Positions 28,952 to 35,700 of a stretch of DNA of 64,000 nt are shown piece by piece. Numbering within the stretch: position 1 is the stretch's first letter; each line of letters opens with the position of its first letter. Below the pieces are notes generated by a model. That model was not told the origin of the DNA, made no database searches, and saw only the letters and a program-made list of their open reading frames with translations. The position numbers and the translations under genes are program-made. Source of the stretch: Pseudovibrio japonicus (GTDB taxonomy: Bacteria; Pseudomonadota; Alphaproteobacteria; Rhizobiales; Stappiaceae). Where the stretch lies: the NCBI RefSeq assembly GCF_014651595.1, contig NZ_BMXE01000004.1:186001-250000 (forward strand), read 5' to 3'.

Positions 28952-29734
28952 ATGAAAATCGCAAGCTGGAACATTAATGGCGTCAAAGCGCGATTAGAAA
29001 CGGTTCTCAAATGGCTTCAGGAAGAGCAACCGGATGTCGCCTGTTTTCAGGAAATCAAATCGGTCGATGAGAATTTCCCGCGCGCTCCGTTCGAAGAGCT
29101 CGGCTACAATCTGGAAACCCACGGCCAGAAAGGTTTCAACGGCGTCGCGATCCTCTCCAAGCGCCCGTTTGAAGAAGTCAACCGCCGCCTTCCCGGCGAT
29201 GACGAAGACGAGCAGGCCCGTTACATCGAAGCCGTCATTGCAGGCGATAACGAGCCAATCCGCGTCGGCTGCCTCTACCTGCCAAACGGCAACCCGGTCG
29301 AGACCGAGAAGTTCCCATATAAACTGCGCTGGATGGACCGCCTCCACAAGCACGCTGAAAACCAGCTGGAGAAGGAAGAAGCCTTCCTGCTCGTCGGCGA
29401 TTACAACGTCATTCCCGAGCCGGAAGACGCAAAGAAGCCAGAGGCTTGGGTGGGGGACGCCCTCTTCCGTCCGGAAAGCTGCCAACGCTTCCGCGCCCTG
29501 CTCAATCTGGGCTTCACAGAAGCAGTACGCGCCACCAACAGCACCGCTGGTACCTACACATTTTGGGACTATCAGGCAGGTGCATGGCAGCGCGACAACG
29601 GCATCCGTATTGACCACCTGCTGCTCTCACCAGAAGCAGCCCGCATCATGCAAGGCGTCGGCATCGACAAGCACGTGCGCGGCTGGGAAAAGCCGTCCGA
29701 CCACGTACCCGTCTGGGTAGAACTGTCCGCTTGA
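28952..29734 (+). CDS. xthA: Exodeoxyribonuclease III (AP endonuclease)
   Basis: Cuts DNA at abasic sites in base-excision repair. The start at 28952 follows AGGGAG and gives 260 residues beginning MKIASWNINGVKARLE. The Mg-binding Glu is in CFQEIKSVDENFP, the LVGDYNVIPEPED block holds the Asp/Asn pair, and the C-terminal RIDHLLLSPEA and KPSDHVPVW blocks hold the catalytic Asp/His. All active-site positions look intact. Confidence 0.97.
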   Translation: MKIASWNINGVKARLETVLKWLQEEQPDVACFQEIKSVDENFPRAPFEELGYNLETHGQKGFNGVAILSKRPFEEVNRRLPGDDEDEQARYIEAVIAGDNEPIRVGCLYLPNGNPVETEKFPYKLRWMDRLHKHAENQLEKEEAFLLVGDYNVIPEPEDAKKPEAWVGDALFRPESCQRFRALLNLGFTEAVRATNSTAGTYTFWDYQAGAWQRDNGIRIDHLLLSPEAARIMQGVGIDKHVRGWEKPSDHVPVWVELSA

Positions 29735-29772
29735 CGCCCGCTCCAGATCGGAGCAGCACCCTCAAAAATTGT

Positions 29773-29790
29773 GGTGGCGGCCGCGCCACC
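29773..29790 (+). terminator. Hairpin downstream of xthA
   Basis: GGTGGCG-GCCG-CGCCACC, a 7-bp GC-rich stem, followed by AGCTTTCCTTATTTTC. Probable weak intrinsic terminator. Confidence 0.55.
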
Positions 29791-29900
29791 AGCTTTCCTT
29801 ATTTTCTACTTACATTGCGCAGCCCAAAAATCGCATACCATTGATAGGTGCTGAGCAAAGCACAATATACCAAGAAAAACAAAGTTTTGGAGGAAGTTTG

Positions 29901-30953
29901 ATGTCTTGGCAACCAGCCGAAAATCGCTATGACACCATGAAGTACAACCGCTGCGGGAAGAGCGGTCTCAAGCTACCGGCAATCTCGCTCGGCCTCTGGC
30001 ATAACTTCGGGGAAGACACCCCGCACCAGACCAAGCGCGAAATGTGCCGCACCGCCTTCGATCTGGGCGTCACTCACTTCGATCTGGCAAACAACTACGG
30101 CCCGCCTCCAGGCAGTGCTGAAACCGCCTTTGGCGAGATCCTGCGCACCGACTTTGCTGGTTACCGCGACGAACTCGTCATCTCCACCAAAGCTGGCTAC
30201 GACATGTGGCCCGGTCCCTACGGCGAATGGGGCAGCCGCAAATACCTGATTTCAAGTCTGGACCAGTCCCTGCAGCGCATGGGTCTGGACTACGTAGACA
30301 TTTTCTATTCCCACCGCTTTGATCCGGAAACACCGCTTGAAGAAACCATGATGGCGCTCGACCACATCGTACGTCAGGGCAAAGCGCTTTATGTTGGCAT
30401 CTCCTCTTATAATTCCAAACGCACCAAGGAAGCGGCGAAAATCCTGAAGGAACTGGGCACCCCGTGCCTGATCCACCAGCCAAGCTATTCCATGCTCAAC
30501 CGCTGGGTTGAGGAAGATGGCCTGCTCGACACGCTGGAAGAAGAAGGCATCGGTTCCATCGTCTTCTCCCCACTGGCACAGGGCATGTTGACCAACAAGT
30601 ACCTTAAGGGCGTGCCGGAAGACAGCCGCGCTGGCAGACACGTTGGTTCATTCCAGGAAGGCTTCCTGACTGAGACAAACCTGAGCCACATTCGCTCCCT
30701 GAACGATATCGCTCAAAGCCGCGGCCAAACACTGGCACAAATGGCTCTGGCATGGGTTCTGCGCAAAGGCCGCGTCACCTCCGCCCTGATCGGTGCGAGC
30801 CGTAAGGAACAGGTAATCGACTGTGTAGCAGCGATCAACAACCTGGAGTTCACAGAGGAAGAACTAGCCAACATCGATAAGTACGCCACAGAGGCCGACA
30901 TCAACATTTGGGCACAATCCGCAGAACTGGAAGATCCAGCGCGCGACAAGTAA
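29901..30953 (+). CDS. gpr: Aldo/keto reductase, YghZ/L-glyceraldehyde 3-phosphate reductase type
   Basis: A 350-residue NADPH-dependent reductase with near-complete agreement to the YghZ family: CGKSGLKLPAISLGLWHNFG, THFDLANNYGPPPGSAE (catalytic Asp and Tyr), STKAGYDMWPGPYGEWGSRK (catalytic Lys), YSHRFD (catalytic His) and IGASRKEQ. The start at 29901 has GGAGGAAG upstream. E. coli YghZ detoxifies methylglyoxal and reduces L-glyceraldehyde 3-phosphate. The gene is the intact copy of the module repeated further downstream, where a 3' fragment of a second copy persists. Confidence 0.93.
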   Translation: MSWQPAENRYDTMKYNRCGKSGLKLPAISLGLWHNFGEDTPHQTKREMCRTAFDLGVTHFDLANNYGPPPGSAETAFGEILRTDFAGYRDELVISTKAGYDMWPGPYGEWGSRKYLISSLDQSLQRMGLDYVDIFYSHRFDPETPLEETMMALDHIVRQGKALYVGISSYNSKRTKEAAKILKELGTPCLIHQPSYSMLNRWVEEDGLLDTLEEEGIGSIVFSPLAQGMLTNKYLKGVPEDSRAGRHVGSFQEGFLTETNLSHIRSLNDIAQSRGQTLAQMALAWVLRKGRVTSALIGASRKEQVIDCVAAINNLEFTEEELANIDKYATEADINIWAQSAELEDPARDK

Positions 30954-30975
30954 GGCGCAACGAACAATGAAGGAC

Positions 30976-30996
30976 GTGCGGGCTCGTGGCCCGCAC
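30976..30996. terminator. Hairpin between gpr and CMD copy 1
   Basis: GTGCGGGC-TCGTG-GCCCGCAC, a perfect 8-bp stem between convergent genes. A related hairpin follows the gpr pseudogene at 32769–32801. Confidence 0.65.
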
Positions 30997-31025
30997 TCTA
31001 TCCTGAACTAATCAAAAATCTCAGG

Positions 31026-31400
31026 TCAGGACCGGGGATCAATCCCCTTTTCCTCAAACAGCTCAATCGCGGTTTCTAGCCCATTGAGACAGGCGGGCAC
31101 ACCGGCATAAACCGCCATCTGCCAAATAATCTCGACAATCTCTACAGGCCGAGCACCCGCATTCAATGTATTCTCGATGTTGACCCGTAGCTGAGGCGCC
31201 GTATGCCCCCCCATGGCCGTCAGGGCGGCGATGGAACATAACTGGCGCGTCTTCAGGTCCACTTCTTCCCGGCCATAGTGCTTGCCATAGGCCCAGTCCA
31301 CTACACAATCAGCCATGCCAGGCACCGCTGCATCATACCTATCCGCCAGCATCTTCCGCATTTCAGGGTTTAATACACTCAGGACTTGCTCCTCATTCAT
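31026..31400 (-). CDS. Carboxymuconolactone decarboxylase family protein, copy 1
   Basis: A 124-residue AhpD/CMD-fold protein with the family block LKTRQLCSIAALTAMGG … NTLNAGARPVEIVEIIWQMAVYAGVPACLNGLE. The position that is usually His after the QL pair is Asn here (QLRVNIENTL), as in the other two copies, so classical decarboxylase or peroxidase activity is doubtful. The RBS is AAGGAGA. It is convergent with gpr and has no intact merR directly upstream; a decayed acetyltransferase remnant lies there instead. Confidence 0.87.
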   Translation of the reverse strand: MNEEQVLSVLNPEMRKMLADRYDAAVPGMADCVVDWAYGKHYGREEVDLKTRQLCSIAALTAMGGHTAPQLRVNIENTLNAGARPVEIVEIIWQMAVYAGVPACLNGLETAIELFEEKGIDPRS

Positions 31401-31492
31401 AAGCCTGTCTCCTTCATGACATATCCCGATGACTACCTAGCGGCATTCAAAGAAAATTGCGTGAAGCAAATGCTTAAAGCAGTTGGCTTATG

Positions 31493-31665
31493 TCCTCTGG
31501 CCTCTATCTAAAGGAGCTGTACGTTACCGATCGGGTGCACTCAAAAGGCGTCGGCAAGCAACTGATGAAAACCCTGACGTAAATCGCAGTCAGCAGAGGT
31601 TATGAAGGTATCGATTGGAAGGCCAAGCCCTTTTAGACTTGGGAAAGTGAGGACATATCGTCCAA
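31493..31665 (+). pseudogene. GNAT N-acetyltransferase remnant
   Basis: Reading plus-strand codons from 31493 gives GLYLKELYVTDRVHSKGVGK, then QLMKTLT-stop-IAVSRGYEGIDWKAKPF-stop. This matches the acetyl-CoA-binding core of GNAT acetyltransferases (Q/RxxGxG/A loop as SKGVGK). Two in-frame stops interrupt it and there is no N-terminal half. It sits where a merR copy would be expected upstream of CMD copy 1. Confidence 0.65.
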
Positions 31666-31697
31666 ACTCCAGCAAGAACTGAGCGAAAAATCTCAGA

Positions 31698-32072
31698 TCA
31701 CGAGCGAGGATCAAGCCCCTCTTCCTCAAAATATGCAATCGCTACATTCAGGCCATTGATGGCGGCTGGCAAGCCGGCATAAACACCCATTTGCCAGATA
31801 ATTTCAAGAATTTCAGAAGGCCGTGCCCCAGCATTCAATGTATGTTCGACGTTGACCGCAAGCTGAGGCGCCGTGTCCCCACCCATCGCAGTCAATGCAG
31901 CAATGGTGCACAGCTGCCGCGTTTTGAGGTCTACACCATCACGTGCATAATGCTTTTCGTAGACCCAGTCGACCACACCTTCAGACAAGCCCGGCAGTAT
32001 TTCATCGTATTTATTTGCGAGAGCTTTCTTCAGCCTAGGGTTCAAAACTTTCAGGACTTTTTCAGCTGTCAT
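31698..32072 (-). CDS. Carboxymuconolactone decarboxylase family protein, copy 2
   Basis: A 124-residue paralogue with the same architecture: LKTRQLCTIAALTAMGGDTA, QLAVNVEHTLNAGARPSEI, IIWQMGVYAGLPAAINGLN. Its RBS and leader (ATAAGGAGATTGCCCT) match those of copy 3, and directly upstream on the same strand is the broken merR copy. Family members are small trimeric or hexameric enzymes of diverse chemistry. The substrate is unknown. Confidence 0.86.
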   Translation of the reverse strand: MTAEKVLKVLNPRLKKALANKYDEILPGLSEGVVDWVYEKHYARDGVDLKTRQLCTIAALTAMGGDTAPQLAVNVEHTLNAGARPSEILEIIWQMGVYAGLPAAINGLNVAIAYFEEEGLDPRS

Positions 32073-32089
32073 AGGGCAATCTCCTTATA

Positions 32090-32461
32090 TCAATAGCATC
32101 CCACCGGCCAGGACTGCCTAGCCCTCTGCACTTGATAATAAGTGACTTTATCATCGAGAAATTGAAGCGTTTGCTGCAGGCTCTTAAAACGTGGCGCGAC
32201 AACCTCACCGTATTCCTCCAGCATTTCTTAGCGCTCCGCCCTAATGACGTCACCGCGCGCGCACAATTCTGCAAACCGCAAAGCCTCGTGAATACCCATA
32301 CCGGTCTCTTTCAGTCGGCAGAGACGCATCAACCACCTCAGGTCCGCATCCTCAAACAAACGCTGGCCTCCACTGTCCCGATACGCACGACACAGCAGCA
32401 CGATTTTCTCATAGTACTTCAAGGTATCGACAGCTCTCAATGCGTCGGAGCAGGAGTGCAC
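32090..32461 (-). pseudogene. Broken MerR-family regulator (in-frame stop, N-terminus lost)
   Basis: The minus-strand frame from about 32440 reads AVDTLKYYEK … LCRAYRDSGGQRLFEDADL … LKETGMGIHEALRFAEL … RAER, then TAA at 32228–32230, then in the same frame EMLEEYGEVVAP … LQQTLQFLDDKVTYYQ to a TGA at 32090. It parallels the intact MerR at 33235–33597 over almost its full length. The intact gene has AAA (Lys) where this copy has TAA, a one-base nonsense change. The first ten or so residues of the HTH and its promoter are missing, replaced by the gpr fragment. Confidence 0.85.
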
Positions 32462-32484
32462 TCCAGACCAAGCCCCAAAATGCG

Positions 32485-32770
32485 CAGCAGGGGAAGATGG
32501 GCCACATTTCGCCCGCTCAACACGCTGAAAGAAGGACGCGTCGGCTCCGTTGTCTCCCCCCGCCCCCGCTGGTGCAAGGCCTGCTGACCACCAAGCACCT
32601 GAAGGACTTGCCGAAAGACAGCCCTCTTGGCAGACAGGTTCGTTCCTTCAAGGAAAGCTTCCCGACCGAAGAAAATCTCAACCACATGCGCGCACTGAAC
32701 CATATCACCCAAAGCCGTATTCAAACGCTGGAGCAGATGGCGCTTGCATGGGATGTGCACAAAAGCCGAA
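32485..32770 (+). pseudogene. 3' fragment of a second gpr-type aldo/keto reductase
   Basis: Plus-strand reading gives LNTLKEGRVGSVVSP and, after a frameshift near 32565, VQGLLTTKHLKDLPKDSPLG, then RQVRSFKESFPTEENLNHMR and QTLEQMALAWDVHKSR. This aligns to residues of about 195–290 of the intact gpr (LLDTLEEEGIGSIVFSPLAQ and so on). The first 55–60% of the gene and about 55 C-terminal residues are gone. The downstream hairpin (32769–32801) is kept, as after the intact gene. Confidence 0.8.
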
Positions 32771-32801
32771 GGAGGTACGGGCCGAGGGCCCGCACCTCCT
32801 T
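32769..32801. terminator. Hairpin after the gpr fragment
   Basis: AAGGAGGTACGGGC / GCCCGCACCTCCTT, a 14-bp stem with one mismatch and a 5-base loop. It resembles the hairpin after the intact gpr and lies before the convergent CMD copy 3. Confidence 0.65.
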
Positions 32802-32824
32802 GTAAAATGAGTAAAGAACTCAAA

Positions 32825-33199
32825 TCACGACCGGGGATCAAGCCCCTTTTCGTCAAACAACTTAATCGCCACATTCAGACCATTGATAGAGGCTGGCATC
32901 CCGCCATAAACTGCCATCTGCCAGATAATCTCCAGGATTTCAGAAGGTCGCGCGCCAGCATTCAATGTATGCTCAATATTGGCGGCCAGTTGTGGCGCCG
33001 TGTGTCCACCCATGGCCGTCAGGGCTGCAATGGTACACAGCTGCCGCGTTTTAAGGTCCACTCCATCGCGGCCATAGTGCTTCTCATAGGCCCAGTCCAC
33101 CAAACCAGCAGACATACCTGGCAGTGCTGCATCATATCTATCAGCAAGTGCATTCTTCAGTTCAGGGTTCAAAACATTCAGGACTTGCTCGGCATTCAT
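32825..33199 (-). CDS. Carboxymuconolactone decarboxylase family protein, copy 3
   Basis: A 124-residue protein closely related to copies 1 and 2 (LKTRQLCTIAALTAMGGHTA, QLAANIEHTLNAGARPSEI, QMAVYGGMPASINGLNV). It follows the intact merR by 35 bp and should be co-transcribed with it from the MerR-type promoter. The His-to-Asn change common to all three copies is present. Confidence 0.88.
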   Translation of the reverse strand: MNAEQVLNVLNPELKNALADRYDAALPGMSAGLVDWAYEKHYGRDGVDLKTRQLCTIAALTAMGGHTAPQLAANIEHTLNAGARPSEILEIIWQMAVYGGMPASINGLNVAIKLFDEKGLDPRS

Positions 33200-33234
33200 A
33201 GGCCAGTCTCCATATATCGATAAGATGCCGCCAA

Positions 33235-33597
33235 TCAGGATTGCCTATCCACCTCTTTCTGATAATAGATGATTTTATCATCAAGCAATTGAAGCGTTTG
33301 CTGAAGGCTCTCGATCCGCTGTGAAACCACCTCCCGGTGTTCCTCCAACATTTCTTTACGCTCTGCCATGGTGCCATCGCCACGCTCCCGTAGCCCCGCA
33401 AACCGCAAGCGCTCCTGGATACCCATGCCGGTCTCTTTCAGTCGGCGAAGAAACGTCAACCAGCTCAGGTCAGCATTCTCAAACAAACGCCGACCTCCAC
33501 TATCCCGATACGCACGCGGCATCAGCCCAATTTTCTCGTAGTACCTTAATGTGTCTACAGAAAATCCGCTCTTTCTCGACAATTCACCTATTCGCAT
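33235..33597 (-). CDS. MerR-family transcriptional regulator
   Basis: A 120-residue regulator with the MerR winged HTH MRIGELSRKSGFSVDTLRYY, EKIGLMPRAYRDSGGRRLF, and FLRRLKETGMGI, then the dimer coiled coil (LEEHREVVSQRIESLQQTLQ). There are no metal-binding cysteines, so it belongs with the non-metal MerR regulators that often control aldo/keto reductase and CMD genes. It lies just downstream of a 19-bp-spacer promoter, probably autoregulated, and upstream of CMD copy 3. Confidence 0.9.
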   Translation of the reverse strand: MRIGELSRKSGFSVDTLRYYEKIGLMPRAYRDSGGRRLFENADLSWLTFLRRLKETGMGIQERLRFAGLRERGDGTMAERKEMLEEHREVVSQRIESLQQTLQLLDDKIIYYQKEVDRQS

Positions 33598-33637
33598 TTA
33601 AAAGGATTCCAGCTCAATCAATCTTGGCAGTTTTCGC

Positions 33638-33668
33638 AATGTAGGAGCTGGAGTGCGCTCTAGGTCAA
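33638..33668 (-). promoter_or_regulatory. MerR-type promoter with 19-bp spacer
   Basis: On the minus strand: -35 TTGACC (33668–33663), a spacer of exactly 19 bp (33662–33644) carrying the dyad AGAGCGCACTCC, and -10 TACATT (33643–33638). Overlong spacers with a central dyad are the signature of MerR-activated promoters, where bound regulator twists the DNA. The merR start codon lies about 40 bp downstream. Confidence 0.82.
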
Positions 33669-33892
33669 GAGCAAAAGAAGCAATGCGGTGAGAAAACTAT
33701 CTATAAGACTACATTTGAAGAACATCAGCACGCATAGGCTCCGGCAACTCATCGCATCTGCAGTAATTACACCTAATACGCTGAAATAGCTTCAAAACAG
33801 GCCGCACCCGTTATCCCCACAATACCTACTGTTGAATCCACCATAGATCTGCTAGGCATTTTCCGAGGAACACCCGAACCCGGAGCCATTAC

Positions 33893-35020
33893 ATGCTTGA
33901 AGACCTTCAAACCCCATGCCTCTTGCTGGATGAGAGTGCCGTGCGCCAGAACATCAAGGGCATGGCAGACAGGTTCAAGCAGATCGGCGTCCCGCTCCGC
34001 CCGCACCTTAAGACAGCTAAATCCATTGATGTCGCACGCATCCTCGAAGAGCACGGCGCGGACCGCTGGACAGTCTCCACCCTGAAGGAAGCCGAGTACT
34101 TTTCCTCCCACGGCCTGAAAGATATCCTCTATGCCGTCTCCGTCTCCCCGCAAAAGATGGAACGCGTCATGAAGCTCAACCGGTCCGGCGCTCAAATGTC
34201 CATCTGCCTCGACAGTACCGAGATGGCAAACGATCTCTCTACAATGACACTGGATGGCCCACCCCCGCGCGTTTATCTGGAAGTCGATGTGGACGGTCAC
34301 CGCACCGGCGTGAAGGCTGGTCAGCAGCGCGCAATTGATGTAGCCAGAATACTTGCAAATGCATCCAATCTGGAATTTGCGGGTGTCATGGCCCACGGCG
34401 GCGGCGTAAGCTATTCCGCAGACAGCAAGCAGGAACTGGAAGCAGCCGCAGAACAGGAACGCACCCACACCCTCGCTGTCAAAGGTGCTATCCTCGAAGC
34501 AGGCCTCCCCTGCCCACATGTCAGCATCGGCTCCACACCAACAGCGCTCTTCGGCACATCCTTCGACGGCGTCTCTGATGTACGAGCAGGCGTCTACGTT
34601 TTTCAGGATGTCTTTCAGTCAAACCTTGGCATGTGCGCCATGGAAGATGTGGCTGCAACCGTGCTCACCACCGTCATCAGCCATGCCCCACACCTCAACC
34701 GCATTGTGGTCGACGCTGGCGGACTGGCGCTCTCCAAGGACCGCTCTTGCGCAACGCAAAGTAATGACTGTGGTTTTGGCTTCGTAAGCGACGCAGACGG
34801 CCACATGGACCCGCTGATATACGTAGGAGGCGTCAGTCAGGAACATGGCTACATCACCACCAGAGACGGCAGCCCACTTCCCTTCGAGCTTTATCCCCTC
34901 GGAACACAGCTCCGCATCCTGCCCAATCATACCTGCATGACCTGCGCAGCCTATGACGGGTACCACGTGATCAACGGAGAGCATGAAGGCGCGTGGTGGC
35001 CAAGATGTAACGGATGGTAG
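33893..35020 (+). CDS. DSD1-family PLP enzyme (D-threonine aldolase / D-serine dehydratase-like)
   Basis: A 375-residue fold-type III PLP enzyme. The PLP lysine is in LRPHLKTAKS (about residue 41). The C-terminal NHTCMTCAAYDGYHVI provides the His and Cys ligands that bind the metal in D-serine dehydratase and D-threonine aldolase. The HGGGVSYSA and GSTPTALFG blocks are phosphate-binding. Whether the product acts on D-threonine, D-serine or 3-hydroxyaspartate cannot be told from sequence. It stands alone and plus-strand, with a hairpin at 35188–35210 downstream. Confidence 0.87.
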   Translation: MLEDLQTPCLLLDESAVRQNIKGMADRFKQIGVPLRPHLKTAKSIDVARILEEHGADRWTVSTLKEAEYFSSHGLKDILYAVSVSPQKMERVMKLNRSGAQMSICLDSTEMANDLSTMTLDGPPPRVYLEVDVDGHRTGVKAGQQRAIDVARILANASNLEFAGVMAHGGGVSYSADSKQELEAAAEQERTHTLAVKGAILEAGLPCPHVSIGSTPTALFGTSFDGVSDVRAGVYVFQDVFQSNLGMCAMEDVAATVLTTVISHAPHLNRIVVDAGGLALSKDRSCATQSNDCGFGFVSDADGHMDPLIYVGGVSQEHGYITTRDGSPLPFELYPLGTQLRILPNHTCMTCAAYDGYHVINGEHEGAWWPRCNGW

Positions 35021-35187
35021 GTCAACCCTATCCGTGAAAAATACTCATCATATCTGGGTGGGGTGTACAGATTGTCGCACTAGGGAGTTGATTAAAAACC
35101 GTTTTTCTCGGTTTACTCCGTCTGAATCTCCCGTGGATATCACCGAAACGCGATCAGAGTATGTGGCAAAATTGAGTCTCTCATAGC

Positions 35188-35210
35188 GACTCTGGACCCC
35201 TTCCAGAGTC
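35188..35210 (+). terminator. Hairpin downstream of the DSD1-family gene
   Basis: GACTCTGGA-CCCCT-TCCAGAGTC, a perfect 9-bp stem. It is followed by CGAAAAACTATTTTTCC, a delayed T run, so termination strength is uncertain. Confidence 0.5.
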
Positions 35211-35554
35211 CGAAAAACTATTTTTCCACCTCCCGCACTAATATTTCAAACTCGGCATATCAGCTATGCAAAATCCACGCATCTACCTTCTACTTAGTAC
35301 AATACCCCTATGCAATATCTAAGGATATTTACCTATGAGCTTTTGGAAAGCTCACGAATTCTGAGATACATTACTGGTACAGACGTCTTTTTGTTTTTAG
35401 TTTCAGATCTTTAGATCAATTCCAGCCTTATTCGCGTTGCATACAACTCTTGCGTGTTTTGGGGCCATCCGCAATGGTTCAAGCACAATCCAAAGTGTAT
35501 GCATTTGTATAATTCTGCCCTGCGTTTTTTGCAGGCCTGCTGGCCAGTTACCAT
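35211..35554. other. AT-rich non-coding region upstream of pflB
   Basis: No plausible gene. It contains a GAGCTTT-TGG-AAAGCTC inverted repeat at about 35336–35352 and several T runs. It probably belongs to the control region of pflB. Confidence 0.35.
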
Positions 35555-35595
35555 TTGACATAAGTCAAGATGCAGTCACAGCCGGGGAGTACAGT
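35555..35595 (+). promoter_or_regulatory. FNR/Anr-type operator and -10 of the pflB promoter
   Basis: A perfect palindrome TTGAC-ATAA-GTCAA at 35555–35568 fits the FNR/CRP-family consensus (TTGAT-N4-ATCAA) with C/G at the inner position. A TACAGT -10 candidate lies at 35590–35595. If transcription starts near 35602, the palindrome centre is at about -41, the class II activator position. The leader to the pflB ATG would be about 100 nt. Confidence 0.72.
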
Positions 35596-35700
35596 CAATG
35601 TCAACAAGCACTGGACGCAAGGAAGCGTAACTCTCTGCAAGCCGATTGGCACAACTTGTAGCAACCGCGCTGATTTGCTCAAATGATGAAGGACCTAAAA

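Noticed and set aside
33773-34519. Minus-strand 248-codon frame opposite the DSD1-family gene
   Set aside because: Antisense to a clear PLP-enzyme gene; no RBS or domain motif.
34983-35186. 67-codon plus-strand frame after the DSD1-family gene
   Set aside because: Overlaps the end of that gene out of frame, lacks an RBS and shows no recognisable motif.
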